Shown piece by piece: positions 26,101-35,577 of a stretch of DNA of 64,000 nt (position 1 is the first letter of the stretch; the number at the start of each line of letters is the position of its first letter). A program made the position numbers and the translations under genes. The notes under the pieces are model-generated. The model had not been told where the DNA came from, did not search any database, and worked only from the letters and a program-made list of their open reading frames with translations. Origin of the DNA: Natrialba chahannaoensis JCM 10990. Its GTDB lineage: Archaea > Halobacteriota > Halobacteria > Halobacteriales > Natrialbaceae. The stretch spans positions 65,613 through 129,612 of the forward strand of contig NZ_AOIN01000064.1 in the NCBI RefSeq assembly GCF_000337135.1, written 5' to 3'.

Positions 26101-27748
26101 CGGTCTCACCTCCAGTTGCAGTGTCGGCACCGCCATCTGGCTCGCCGTCCGCAGTCGTATCGCCGCTGCCGTCCTCTGCCGTATCGCCACTACCGTCCGC
26201 GACCGCTTCGGGTGCCATCTCGCCCGACTCCACCGCATCGGTGAGTTCGGGGAGAACCTCAAAGAGGTCGCCCTCAACGAAGAAGTCGCTAAAGTCCCGA
26301 ATACGCGCGTCTGGGTCCGTGTTGACCGAGATGATAGTGTCCGATTCGTCCATCCCGACCTTGTGCTGGACAGCGCCTGAGACGCCGGCTGCGATGTAGA
26401 GGTCGGGCGCGACGACCTGTCCCGTCTCGCCGATCTGGCGTTCTTCCTTCGCGTACTGCTCGACGTGGCCGTCGAACTGGTAGGAGGATGTGACGATTCC
26501 TCGCGTAATGCCGAGTTCGGCGTCCTCGAAGGCGTCGACCAGATCGAGGCCGAGTTCCATCCCTTCAGTGGGGTCGTCTGCAATGCCGCGACCGAGACAG
26601 ACGACCACGTCGTGGCCCGTCAGATCGACGCCGGCCTCGAGTTGGTCGTACTCCGTGATCTCGACGCGGAACCAGTCGTCGTCCAGTTCCATGTCGTGTT
26701 CGACCACGAGCCCGTCGCGGTCGTAGTTGGGTTCGATAGGGTCGAAGCTGCCGGGGATGATCGATGCCCCCTGCGGGTGGAACTCCCGGCCGGGGTTGTC
26801 CAGACAGAGGATCGTCGAGTACTCGAAGCCCGAGAAGTCGGGCCGCTTCATGTGCAAGACCTTCTCGAAGGTCTTCTTGACGCCCGGTTCGCCGGTCTTG
26901 ACGGGGTTCGAGACCTCGTTCTCCTCGATGAAGAGGTCAGAACAGTCCGAAGCGAGTCCGGAGTCGAGTTCGGCCTGCACCTTCGCCGAGAGGTCCCGGC
27001 CGTTGTTCGTCGCCGGGAACAGAATGTAGCGCGGCTTGTCGTACTCGCGCCAGTCGGTGCTCTCGACGGTACCCTCACCGCGAGACATGTGCGCCGAGAT
27101 TTCGGTGTAGGGTTTGTGCAGGAACCGTTCGAGTCGATCGTCGTTGTGATAGACCGCGACGTCAGCGCCGTAGGCAATGCATTCCTCGGCGAGTTCCTCG
27201 CAGTCGTCGCCCATCAGGAACGCGACGACACGCTCCTCGTCACCATACTCTTCCGCGAACTGGTCCATCAACTCGCGGGCTTTGCCGAGCATCTCCCGCG
27301 AGACCTCGAGGAGGTCGCCCTGCTGGGTCTCACAGAAGACCCATACGTCCTCGTAGTGGCCGTCTGCGAGCGCCCGGACGTGTTTCTTGTCGCGGGTCTG
27401 TGGTTCGTCGGCTTCGCCTGCCACACCCTTGTCGTCGACGGCCGGCTCGCCCTCATCTTCGACCTCGTCGACTGGATCACCGTCCGCCTCGTCGCCAACC
27501 GTTTCCTTCGTCTCCTCGTACTCGCCTTCGGTTTCCGTCCCTTCCTCGACGCCGTCGCTGCTGTCATCACTGCCAGCAACGTCCGCACCAACCGCGTCGA
27601 GCCGCCGGTGTACCGCTTCCCGGGCCGTCTTCCGGTCTCGCCCCGCCTGTTCGGCCTCGAGAATTGCCTGTAGTTCGTCGGTTTCGTCGACCGTGTCCAG
27701 TTCCTCGCGCAGTTCGTCGACCGAGTAGTCGTCCGGATCGAGTGCCAC
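26093..27748 (-). CDS. etfA: Electron transfer flavoprotein alpha subunit with long N-terminal extension
   Basis: 551 residues where about 320 is usual. The first 55 residues are a helical module (YSVDELREELDTVDETDELQAILEAEQAG) followed by a very acidic linker to about residue 120. Then the ETF alpha fold begins (VRALADGHYEDVWVFCETQQGDLLEVSREML), and the FAD domain ends with GETGQVVAPDLYIAAGVSGAVQHKVGM, ISVNTDPDARI and FSDFFVEGDLFEVLPEL. A further acidic/Gly tail of 50 residues closes it. The start is GTG 27748, three bases after the etfB stop. It shuttles electrons from dehydrogenases to FixC. Confidence 0.93.
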   Translation of the reverse strand: MALDPDDYSVDELREELDTVDETDELQAILEAEQAGRDRKTAREAVHRRLDAVGADVAGSDDSSDGVEEGTETEGEYEETKETVGDEADGDPVDEVEDEGEPAVDDKGVAGEADEPQTRDKKHVRALADGHYEDVWVFCETQQGDLLEVSREMLGKARELMDQFAEEYGDEERVVAFLMGDDCEELAEECIAYGADVAVYHNDDRLERFLHKPYTEISAHMSRGEGTVESTDWREYDKPRYILFPATNNGRDLSAKVQAELDSGLASDCSDLFIEENEVSNPVKTGEPGVKKTFEKVLHMKRPDFSGFEYSTILCLDNPGREFHPQGASIIPGSFDPIEPNYDRDGLVVEHDMELDDDWFRVEITEYDQLEAGVDLTGHDVVVCLGRGIADDPTEGMELGLDLVDAFEDAELGITRGIVTSSYQFDGHVEQYAKEERQIGETGQVVAPDLYIAAGVSGAVQHKVGMDESDTIISVNTDPDARIRDFSDFFVEGDLFEVLPELTDAVESGEMAPEAVADGSGDTAEDGSGDTTADGEPDGGADTATGGETDD

Positions 27749-27750
27749 GA

Positions 27751-28653
27751 TTAGTCACCTCCCTCCGCTGCGTTCGGTCCGTCTGCACCGTTCGTCGCCG
27801 CCGCGTAGGGCTTGAACTCGCCAAGAATCTCGTTCATCTCCTCCGAATCGCTGGGATCGACCATCGTCGCCTCTCGCTCAGAGGGTGCCTTCGGGATCGG
27901 ATCGACCGAGGAGACAATCGTCGGCGAGCCGTCGAGGCCGATGTAATCCGGATCCAGATTCAGGTCCTCGTGATCCCACGTGGTCAGGTGCCGATCGTGG
28001 GCGGCCGCACGGTTCTGGGTCTCCTCGCGAAGTCGTTTGTGAGTCAGTCGGTGAGAGGCTTTTCGGTAGGTGGGTTCGAACTCAGGGTCCGTGACGACCA
28101 TGCAGGGCAGCGGTGCCTCGACCGTCTCGATCTCATCTACGTCTCCCTCGACGAGTCGCTTCGCGCGGAGCAGACGCTCGTCCGGATCGATATCGAGCGC
28201 GATGACGTGTGTGACGATCGGCCAGTCGAGCGCCCACGCTGTCTGTGGCCCGGTCTGGCCCGTCTCGCCGTCCGCCGTCTTGAACCCCGCAAAGAGCAGG
28301 TCGACATCGCCAATCTCCTCCTGGTAGGTCTCGATACCCGCACTGAGCGTGATCGCCGTCGCCCACGTGTCCGAGGCGGCGAGCTCCCGGTCGGATAGCA
28401 GGTAGCTGTCGTCGGTATACACCGCTTCCATCGCCTCCTCGAGTACTGCCGAGTAGCCCGGTGGACCCATGCTCATCCCCGAGACGTGGCCGCCGTGGCG
28501 GACCCGCGTCTGCAGGGCCGCCTCGAGTGCGAACGCGTCGTTCGGGTTCATCACCGTCGGTGTCTTCCCGCGCTCCAGGTGGCCCTCCTCGTTGAACGAG
28601 ACGGCACCATCCGAGAAGTCCGGGACACCCTTCGTCAGGACGACGGACCGCAT
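27751..28653 (-). CDS. etfB: Electron transfer flavoprotein beta subunit
   Basis: 300 residues. VVLTKGVPDFSDGAVSFNEEG, MNPNDAFALEAALQTRVRHGGHVSGMSMGP and DLLFAGFKTADGETGQTGPQTAWALDWP are ETF-beta motifs for the AMP/FAD-binding fold. First gene of the operon etfB-etfA-fixC-unknown. ATG 28653 gives the standard MRSVV start; a GTG 19 codons earlier (28710) is possible but would add a polar tail. The C-terminal 20 residues are Ala/Gly/Asn-rich. Confidence 0.93.
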   Translation of the reverse strand: MRSVVLTKGVPDFSDGAVSFNEEGHLERGKTPTVMNPNDAFALEAALQTRVRHGGHVSGMSMGPPGYSAVLEEAMEAVYTDDSYLLSDRELAASDTWATAITLSAGIETYQEEIGDVDLLFAGFKTADGETGQTGPQTAWALDWPIVTHVIALDIDPDERLLRAKRLVEGDVDEIETVEAPLPCMVVTDPEFEPTYRKASHRLTHKRLREETQNRAAAHDRHLTTWDHEDLNLDPDYIGLDGSPTIVSSVDPIPKAPSEREATMVDPSDSEEMNEILGEFKPYAAATNGADGPNAAEGGD

Positions 28654-28794
28654 ACGCGCCTCCGTGTCTGTTGTGTGATTGTCATTCGCATACTCATCTC
28701 GCGTATCCACAGTACTGCTATTAAGACTGGGGGTGAGAATCCGTCTGCGAGACAGTACGTCGACCGCGGGTGCGAAAATCCGGTCGATTCGGCC

Positions 28795-29664
28795 TTACTC
28801 GAGTTCGCGTTCGCCAGTGTCCATCGTAATCTCGCCATCGGCGCGAATCGTGCCGTCGATTTCGGCACCGGGACCGAGTTCGAGGTCGGCACACGAGACG
28901 TCACCGAGGACGCGCGCGTCATCGGTGAGTACCACGTCGCCGTCGCGGGTGGTCAGGTCGCCGTGGATTCGCGTTTCCTCGCCGACGGTTACGTCGCCGC
29001 GGGCGCGGAGGCTGCCGAACACGTTGCACTCACGACCCACGTCGATCGTTTCGGCGCGGACGTTGCCGTGGAGTCGACAGTTATCGCCGAGCGTCGCGGG
29101 CGTTGAAACGCGCCAGGCGTCGTCGCCGACAGTCGCGTTGCGCGGGATGACGAGTGGGTCGGTCTCGGGGTCGTCCGTGTCGTCGTCTTCGTCGACGAGT
29201 TCGGAGATGAGCCGCTGCGCAGTGTCTTCCTCGCCGATCAAAAGCAGGTGTTTAAGATAGACGAACATGAGGACGATCGTCGGCATCGGGTTTCGGATGA
29301 CGATCCAGCCATTGGCCTCGAAGCCTTCCTCGATGTCGACGTCGTCGCCGATGTCAAGGTCGCCTGCAACCTTCAGTTCGCCGGCAATGTGAACTCGTTC
29401 GCCGATATAGGCGTCTTGTCCGACGAGGACGTTCTCCGCGACGTCACACCACATGTCGAGTCGGCAGTCGCCTTCGGCTTCGATCTCGCCTTCCACGGTG
29501 ACATTTTCGCCGGCGAGGACGTTGCGTCCGCGCACGCCGAACTCGATCGTCGAGCGACTCCCGATAAGCACGTCTCCGTCGGTCTCGAGGGCGACTTCCT
29601 TGGCTTCGGTCCCGTCGGGGACGACGAGTTCGTCGAGCGGATCCCTGTGTCCGGCCACACTCAC
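28795..29664 (-). CDS. Bactofilin-like polymer-forming protein
   Basis: 289 residues dominated by short beta-helix repeats of the V-x-G-x-x-x-A/V type (VTVEGEIEAEGDCRL, VHIAGELKVAGDLDIGDDVDIEEGF, CRLHGNVRAETIDVG, SLRARGDVTVGEETRIHGDL), typical of bactofilins or polymer-forming cytoskeletal proteins. A short hydrophobic stretch (NPMPTIVLMFVYLKHLLLIG) interrupts the repeats near residue 135, which may contact the membrane. I chose GTG 29664 because TTTATTA at 29684-29690 lies 20-26 bases before it. The open frame extends upstream through that promoter. Confidence 0.75.
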   Translation of the reverse strand: MSVAGHRDPLDELVVPDGTEAKEVALETDGDVLIGSRSTIEFGVRGRNVLAGENVTVEGEIEAEGDCRLDMWCDVAENVLVGQDAYIGERVHIAGELKVAGDLDIGDDVDIEEGFEANGWIVIRNPMPTIVLMFVYLKHLLLIGEEDTAQRLISELVDEDDDTDDPETDPLVIPRNATVGDDAWRVSTPATLGDNCRLHGNVRAETIDVGRECNVFGSLRARGDVTVGEETRIHGDLTTRDGDVVLTDDARVLGDVSCADLELGPGAEIDGTIRADGEITMDTGERELE

Positions 29665-29818
29665 ATCCAATATGGGTGGCCGGTAATAAACCTCGCGCGT
29701 CGTCTGCCGCCCGTCTGACTCCTGTCTGTGCGGTATCATGCCGCTTGCCAGCCGAACAGTGTTGATCGAGAGCAGTCGGTCCGGACCCTTTTACACCCCC
29801 CACGGCATAGAGCAGGAC

Positions 29819-30016
29819 ATGACAACGCTCGCGTTCGACGACGATGGCGTCGATGTCGTCTACGAAGGCACCGAGTTTCGCCTCGAACAAGAACTCATCG
29901 AGGAGGCCACGGAGAAATCGTACTACAACGTGACGGACCACGAAGTCCTCAAAATCGTCGCCGAACAGCCGAACCTGCAGGGTGAACCGCGGCGCGTCGG
30001 CGATATTCTCGACTAG
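29819..30016 (+). CDS. Small conserved haloarchaeal protein (DUF5800-like)
   Basis: 65 residues, acidic: MTTLAFDDDGVDVVYEGTEFRLEQELIEEATEKSYYNVTDHEVLKIVAEQP, a beta-beta-helix-helix pattern. I associate it with the DUF5800 family of haloarchaeal proteins from memory; function unknown. ATG 29819 follows a TATA-like CTTTTACA (about 29788-29795) at leaderless spacing. Confidence 0.7.
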   Translation: MTTLAFDDDGVDVVYEGTEFRLEQELIEEATEKSYYNVTDHEVLKIVAEQPNLQGEPRRVGDILD

Positions 30017-30115
30017 AGCAGCGTCCGGGAGTATCCCGGTCGCTGAGACGCTGTTTCTGTGACTGGTCGTCTCCCCGACGAGAAGCCAAAGCGTTGCACG
30101 CACGTGTAGCCCGAC

Positions 30116-31303
30116 TCACGACGGCACGTCGACCGTTCGCGAGTCTGAGTCGGGCGTTGACTCGTCGAAGAAGCCCTCGACGCCCTTGAGGTCGAGGACG
30201 AATTCGGGACCGAACGCGCCGGCTGGCGTCTGAAAGCCGTCCTCGGTGTCGCCGTCGAGCACGCGTTCGGCAGTCGCAACGGCGGCGTCAACGGTGACGA
30301 CGTACACGTCCGGCGTCAGCAACCGGGAGACGACACGCTCGCCGTTCGAACCGTCGGCTCGCGCTTCGCCCCAGAGATACGCCGACCCGCGCTTTCGCGA
30401 CCACGAGGCCGGCCCCTCGCGAACAAGTCCTGACAGCCGCTTCAGGCCCTTCTGGACCGGCGTCGACCCGAGTAGCGGCGCGAGATACCGGTGGGATTTC
30501 AGCGCGAGCCGAGCGGGCGGAGGCGCGATTGCGTAGACGGAGACGTTCGGAATCCCGGTTGTGTAGTGAGCCGTCGACACGTCCCCCATCGGCATCGTCG
30601 CCGCGGAGCGGGTGCCGCGGCCAAAGTCGATTTCTCTGGTCCGCCACGCCGCAGGGACGTACTCGAGTCGCCCGTCGCGATAGACGGCCCCGCCGTCCTC
30701 GATCCCCTCGATGACCGTCCTGACCGTCCCGATCGACGGCGGGCGGAGCGAGTCGACGCCCAGTTCGAGGCTGTCCGCGTTGGGAAGCCGATCCGAGAGG
30801 TGGGCGGCGAGACAGTCCATGGCAACGGCAGAGAACGCGGCGGCTGGCAACAGCGTTACACCGGCGTCGGTCGCGTCGCTGTCTCGCTCCCCGATGCCTT
30901 CGATGACGGGGATTTCGCCAGTGATGTCGACGTAGTCGGTGCCGGTTCGGATGCAGCCCTCGACGAGCGGGGCGGCCGTGTTCGAGAACGGGCCCGCGCA
31001 GTTGAGCACGCAGTCGACGTCGTCTGTGAGTGCTTCGTCGATGAGGTCAGGATCGCCGAGGTGGAACACGCGGCCGGGGACGCCGAGTTCATCGACCTGT
31101 GCTGTGAGTTGTTCGCGGTCGCGACCGGCGAGGACCATGTCGATTTCACGGTCGCGGCCGCGGCCGCGGTTGTGGTTGTGGTTGCGGTCGAGCACCTCCT
31201 GTGCGACCAGGTTCCCGACGAAACCGTAGGAACCGTACACCATGAGTGTCGGCGGCGACGAAGACGAAGACGAGGATGAGGATGAGGATGATGGTGTTGA
31301 CAT
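30116..31303 (-). CDS. Saccharopine dehydrogenase-like / trans-acting enoyl reductase family protein
   Basis: 395 residues. A run of Ser residues encoded by TCATCC-type repeats precedes the Rossmann motif YGSYGFVGNLVAQEVL. The following VLAGRDREQL, CVLNCAGPFSNTAAPLVEGCIRTGTDYVDITGE block is the hallmark of the saccharopine dehydrogenase/YNL181 group that includes mycobacterial trans-acting enoyl reductases. Haloarchaeal substrates are unknown; lipid metabolism is one possibility. A short His/Asn/Arg-rich insertion (NHNHNRGRGRDRE) also comes from simple repeats. Confidence 0.82.
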   Translation of the reverse strand: MSTPSSSSSSSSSSSSPPTLMVYGSYGFVGNLVAQEVLDRNHNHNRGRGRDREIDMVLAGRDREQLTAQVDELGVPGRVFHLGDPDLIDEALTDDVDCVLNCAGPFSNTAAPLVEGCIRTGTDYVDITGEIPVIEGIGERDSDATDAGVTLLPAAAFSAVAMDCLAAHLSDRLPNADSLELGVDSLRPPSIGTVRTVIEGIEDGGAVYRDGRLEYVPAAWRTREIDFGRGTRSAATMPMGDVSTAHYTTGIPNVSVYAIAPPPARLALKSHRYLAPLLGSTPVQKGLKRLSGLVREGPASWSRKRGSAYLWGEARADGSNGERVVSRLLTPDVYVVTVDAAVATAERVLDGDTEDGFQTPAGAFGPEFVLDLKGVEGFFDESTPDSDSRTVDVPS

Positions 31304-31418
31304 ACGAACGCGTCCACTCCGGCGGCGGGTAAACGATGGGCCAGCGAGCGCCGCCCTCGTGACCGCTGCCACCGCCGTTACACTCAGCGACGTGACCGCT
31401 TGTCCATCTGGGAGGATC

Positions 31419-31955
31419 TCACTCGTCTGTTTGCTCCCGGTCGTACCGTTCCGCTGCCGATTCGAAGCTTAGTTCCTCGAGTTCCCGACTACGGCGGCCC
31501 TCGAGTTCGGCCAGCGCCTCTGGGACCGGTGCGGCGTCGTCGGTGATCCGCGCCCACGAGTTGTGGACCTTCGCATGGCACCACCGACAGAGGTAGATCG
31601 TAATCTCGTGGGAGAGCGTCTCGCCATCGCGTGCGTATGAAAGGTGATGTTCCTCGAGCAGCGGACGCTCGTCGTCGTGGGCGAGTCGCTTTTCGGTGAG
31701 GTCACAGCGAACGCACTCGCGGTCTCGGTTTCGCGCACGGAAATGTGGGCAATCAGCCCAGGTGTCGTCGGTTTCGGGATCGACGATCGGACAGTCGTAG
31801 TCCTCCTGTGCACGCTCGCGGGCGAACTCGGGATCGTGCCCGTAGTGATCAAAAGCGTACCGACACGTCCCCTCACCGGTAAGGTAGTCACAGACACCCA
31901 CGAACTCGTAGGGATCGTCGACGCCGACGGGAGTGCCGTTTGGTGTTCGCTCCAT
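31419..31955 (-). CDS. Conserved Cys/His-rich haloarchaeal protein with HNH-like region
   Basis: 178 residues starting MERTPNGTPVGVDDPYEFVGVCDYLTGEGTCRY. It contains several Cys/His pairs: CDYLTGEGTC, CPHFRARNRDRECVRC, and then LLEEHHLSYARDGETLSHEITIYLCRWCHAKVHNSWARI, which resembles an HNH nuclease core (HH...CxxCH.kvH). I recall this as a haloarchaeal DUF (DUF7097-like), with low certainty. An upstream in-frame ATG at 32006 would add 17 less conserved residues. Confidence 0.7.
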   Translation of the reverse strand: MERTPNGTPVGVDDPYEFVGVCDYLTGEGTCRYAFDHYGHDPEFARERAQEDYDCPIVDPETDDTWADCPHFRARNRDRECVRCDLTEKRLAHDDERPLLEEHHLSYARDGETLSHEITIYLCRWCHAKVHNSWARITDDAAPVPEALAELEGRRSRELEELSFESAAERYDREQTDE

Positions 31956-32098
31956 TCTCACTGCGTCAAAGGGTAGCAGACGGTTTGAACCCAACGGACC
32001 ATCCATGCGGACGTGTAGGACGGTGGGTGAGAACAAGTATCATAATTACAGACAGTAGCTTCGTCAGACATAAGAATTGTTAGAAGAAGGGGTGCATA

Positions 32099-34627
32099 AT
32101 GAGTAGTGGGATACGGCGACTCGTCCCGTCGTTTATTAGACGGCGCTATGCACTCAAGTTTGGAATCATGCTACTGATCATCGGGCTCTCTGTCGGTGCG
32201 GTCGGCATCGTCGAGACGTCGATGATCACCGATACCGTCGAGCAGACGGTGCTGAACGAACAGCAGGATCAGGCCGTTCAGGAGGCGACTGAGATCGAAA
32301 ACTGGAACGACCGAAACGAGCAGCTTCTGGCCTCGACGGCACAAGCACCGATCTTCTCGGCTGTCCAAGATGACGGGCAGGGAGGGACTGTCGAAGATCT
32401 CGAGGCAATAGACGAATATCTCGAGGATGTCTACGACGAACTCCCCGAAAACACTAGGGTCAACGCACTGTACGTCGACACCAGCACCGAATCTGGAGAC
32501 ATTCTCGCGGGCACCAACAACGCGTCCTCACTCGAGGAACTTGCGTTCCCTGAGACGGACGAACTCGAGTCGGCGTCTGGGCACGTCGCCCAGCGGACTG
32601 ATCCGTACCTGATCGAAGACAACGTCTCGCTTATTTTCGACGAGCGGCCCGTCCGCTCGTACTACATTGGCATTCCGGGGAGTGACCGAGCTATCATGCT
32701 CACGTTCGACCTGGCCGACCGCTCGTCGAACTCGCCGACGGTCTGGCAGTCTGAAACTGTCGTCACCATCGTCGACGACGAGGGACAGATCATCGCGGAC
32801 GACGCGTATCTTGGTTACGGCAGCGATCCAGACAACGTCTCGTTCGGCGAGACGTACGGCAACGCGGAACTCCTCGACACTGCCGAGGAGAACTCACTCG
32901 GTGCGCTCCGGTTCGACGAAGCGCCGACTGACGTACTCCAGCAGGAGCCCTATGACTTCTCGCCGGGCGGCTACGTCGTCGGCTACTACACGACTGGCGA
33001 GGACTGGACCGTTCTCGTCCACACCACCGAGGATCAGGCACTCGGTGTCGTCGACTCGATCGGCCAGTTCGGCGCGCTGATCACGCTCGCAAGCGTGCTC
33101 ATCATCGCCGTTCTCGGTGCCGTCATCGGGCGCAACACCGCTGCCTCGATCGATCGCTTGACGGACAAGGCGAAGGAGATGGAAGCAGGCAACCTCGATG
33201 TCGAACTGGAGAGCAACCGGATTGACAACATCGGCCGGCTCTACGACGGCTTCGATTCGATGCGTCACGAACTGAAGAACTCGCTCCGGGAAGCTGAAGA
33301 CGCCCGCGCTGAGGCCGAAGACGAACGTGAACGGGTTGGCCGAATGAACGCCCACCTCGAACAGAAGGCCGACGAATACAGTACGGTGATGCAGACCGCT
33401 GCAGACGGCGACCTCACGGCTCGAATGGATCCCGAAAGCGAAAACGAGGCGATGGGAGAGATCGCCACCGAGTTCAACGAGATGCTCGGCGAACTCGAGA
33501 CGACCGTCGAACAGCTCTCGCAGTTCGCGACCGACGTGGCGACTGCCTCCGAGCAGGTGACCGCCTCGAGCGAGGAGGTCCAGACCGCAAGCGCAGAGGT
33601 CAGCACCTCGGTGCAGGAGATTTCCGACGGTGCAGACCGTCAGCACAAGTCACTGCAGTCGATCGACAACGAACTTAACACGCTCTCGACGACGACCGAA
33701 GAAATTGCGGCCTCCTCGAGTCAGGTCGCGACGCTCGCCGAGCGGACCGCCGAAACGAGCCGCGACGGCAGCGACATCGCACAGGAGGCGATCAACGCGT
33801 GTGATGACCTCGAAGACGAACACCAGGCGGTCGTCGAGGAATTCGAGGAACTCGAGACGCAGGTTGACCAGATTGCAGAACTGACGGAGACGATTACCGA
33901 GATTGCGGCACAGACGAACATGCTCGCGCTGAACGCCTCGATCGAGGCCTCGCGCTCGGCGAGCGACGGCGACACGGGTGGCTTCAGCACGGTTGCCGAG
34001 GAGGTCAAGGAGCTCTCCCAGGACGTCAAGGAGGCCGCAGAGCAGATCGATGAGCGACTCGAAGCGGTTGAGTCCCAGACGGCACGCTCTGCGACGGAGG
34101 TCGACCAGACGACCGACGAGATCGAGCGGGTGAACGAACTCGTGACGACTGTCGTCGACGACCTCGAGGAGATTGCCACATACGCCCAGGAGACGAACGA
34201 CGGCGTGCAGGAGATTTCGGCAGCGACGGAGCAACAGGCCGCCTCCACCCAGGAAGTCGTCGCGATGGTCGACGAAGTCGCCTCGATTTCCGAGGAGACG
34301 ACCGCAGAGGCCGAGACGGTCGCCGCGGCAGCCGAGGAGCAGACGAGCGCGCTGACGGAAGTCACCGGCTCGGCCGAGCAGCTGAGTCAGCAGGCGACGA
34401 CGCTTTCGGCCGCGCTCGACCGATTCGAGACTGACGCGGCTGCAGACGCGGGGGACGCGGCGTTGCTCGATGCGACGGTGGCTGGTGAGGGAGAAAGCGC
34501 CATTGCGTCTGAATCCGCTGGCGTGACGGACGGCAGCGATGATACCGAAGATGGCGAAGGCAGCGGCGACGAAGACACTGACGCCGAAGCCAACGTCTTC
34601 GAATTCACCGACGACAAGGCGGAGTAA
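32099..34627 (+). CDS. Methyl-accepting chemotaxis (Htr) transducer
   Basis: 842-residue membrane signal transducer. A membrane helix lies at about 20-40, then an extracellular sensor domain of about 280 residues (Cache-like in size), then a second helix near 318-342, two HAMP segments (SIDRLTDKAKEMEAGNLDVEL and TVMQTAADGDLTARMDPES), a long coiled coil, and the cytoplasmic hairpin tip EIAAQTNMLALNASIEASRS that binds CheA/CheW. The C-terminal 60 residues are acidic and low-complexity. No other che genes are near, so the stimulus cannot be read from context. Confidence 0.95.
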   Translation: MSSGIRRLVPSFIRRRYALKFGIMLLIIGLSVGAVGIVETSMITDTVEQTVLNEQQDQAVQEATEIENWNDRNEQLLASTAQAPIFSAVQDDGQGGTVEDLEAIDEYLEDVYDELPENTRVNALYVDTSTESGDILAGTNNASSLEELAFPETDELESASGHVAQRTDPYLIEDNVSLIFDERPVRSYYIGIPGSDRAIMLTFDLADRSSNSPTVWQSETVVTIVDDEGQIIADDAYLGYGSDPDNVSFGETYGNAELLDTAEENSLGALRFDEAPTDVLQQEPYDFSPGGYVVGYYTTGEDWTVLVHTTEDQALGVVDSIGQFGALITLASVLIIAVLGAVIGRNTAASIDRLTDKAKEMEAGNLDVELESNRIDNIGRLYDGFDSMRHELKNSLREAEDARAEAEDERERVGRMNAHLEQKADEYSTVMQTAADGDLTARMDPESENEAMGEIATEFNEMLGELETTVEQLSQFATDVATASEQVTASSEEVQTASAEVSTSVQEISDGADRQHKSLQSIDNELNTLSTTTEEIAASSSQVATLAERTAETSRDGSDIAQEAINACDDLEDEHQAVVEEFEELETQVDQIAELTETITEIAAQTNMLALNASIEASRSASDGDTGGFSTVAEEVKELSQDVKEAAEQIDERLEAVESQTARSATEVDQTTDEIERVNELVTTVVDDLEEIATYAQETNDGVQEISAATEQQAASTQEVVAMVDEVASISEETTAEAETVAAAAEEQTSALTEVTGSAEQLSQQATTLSAALDRFETDAAADAGDAALLDATVAGEGESAIASESAGVTDGSDDTEDGEGSGDEDTDAEANVFEFTDDKAE

Positions 34628-34730
34628 CGGTCACCGCCACGGCTACGCCCACGGCCACGGAAATCACGGACCACAGTCAGCAGCCGCCGTTTTGACAGTC
34701 TTTTTGCTCGTTGCACGCCGACGCCCAGTC

Positions 34731-35099
34731 GTGCGCCTCGTTCACGCCGCCGACGGCTCAGTTGCATCCCCAGACGACCGGACGACGCTCGCCACCCAGA
34801 TCGACCTCGCAGACTCCCTGCTCGCACAGACCCGCGGTCTCATGTTCCGCCGCTCGCTCCCTGAGGACTTCGCGCTCGCCTTCCGCTTCGGCAACGCGAG
34901 CACCCGCGATGTCCACATGTTGTTCGTCTTCGTCCCGCTCGACGTCATCTGGGTCGCCGACGGCGTCGTCCAGCGCGTCGAACAACTCCGACCGTGGCGC
35001 GGCTTCGCCCGCGATCGCGCGGACACGATACTCGAGTTACCCGCCGGCGCTGCGGCTGGCGTCGAGCCGGGTGACGAGGTTGCGTTGATCGACGACTAG
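34731..35099 (+). CDS. DUF192 family protein
   Basis: 122 residues. DLADSLLAQTRGLMFRRSLPEDFALAFRF...DVHMLFVFVPLDVIWVADGVVQRVEQLRPW is the DUF192 core (R-G-L-M-F/R and M-x-F-x-P-L-D-V-x-F/W). Function unknown; homologues are often secreted, but no signal peptide is visible here. GTG 34731 is taken as start because it begins the conserved domain and is preceded by TTTTTGC (about 34700). The frame upstream runs into the transducer gene. Confidence 0.8.
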   Translation: MRLVHAADGSVASPDDRTTLATQIDLADSLLAQTRGLMFRRSLPEDFALAFRFGNASTRDVHMLFVFVPLDVIWVADGVVQRVEQLRPWRGFARDRADTILELPAGAAAGVEPGDEVALIDD

Positions 35100-35151
35100 C
35101 GTCGTGCAAACTGGTTGAGGCGACAGCGCAGAAAGTACCGTGGTCGACGTG

Positions 35152-35577
35152 CTTAAGACGGTGTGTCACAGTAGACCGAGGTACAATGGCACGAGATTCT
35201 GATTCGGTCTCATCGCCGGAGGATAGAGGAAGTCGGAGCGATCCGGCTGGACGCGAAATTATACGGCACACATAGTCTCGCCTCGGTCCTCCGCGGTCGT
35301 ACTGAGACTGAGATTGCTACTGAAACTGACGCTGCCGCTGCCACTGCCACTGCTTCTGTTTCATCTGCATCGACAGTAACCGATACTGCGTCCGACGCTG
35401 CTGACGCTGGCGACGACGGGAGCACCAGCACTGGCGAAGACGCCGACAGCGACAGATCCACAGCGACGAACGCAACCGCAGCTACGGCCTCGGACACAAC
35501 CACAGCCACACCCACAGCCACGCCTACGCCGACAACCACACCCACAGACAACACCCACACCCACCACCACCACTCCA
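35152..35577 (+). promoter_or_regulatory. Long leader region of the LeuA/CimA-type gene
   Basis: 478 bases separate DUF192 from the synthase start. CTTAAG at 35152-35157 and AAATTATAC at 35256-35264 are possible TATA boxes. Between them is a 29-codon open frame (ATG 35186 to TAG 35275) and complementary segments GGAGGA (35217-35222 area) and TCCTCC (35287-35292 area) that could form a stem. From about 35300 to 35577 the sequence degenerates into CTG/ACC/CACACC-type simple repeats. A structured leader upstream of haloarchaeal leuA has been described as an RNA motif; whether this is it needs a covariance search. Confidence 0.4.

Noticed and set aside
26465..27673. 402-codon plus-strand frame opposite etfA
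   Set aside because: Antisense shadow of a clear ETF alpha gene; no recognisable motif.
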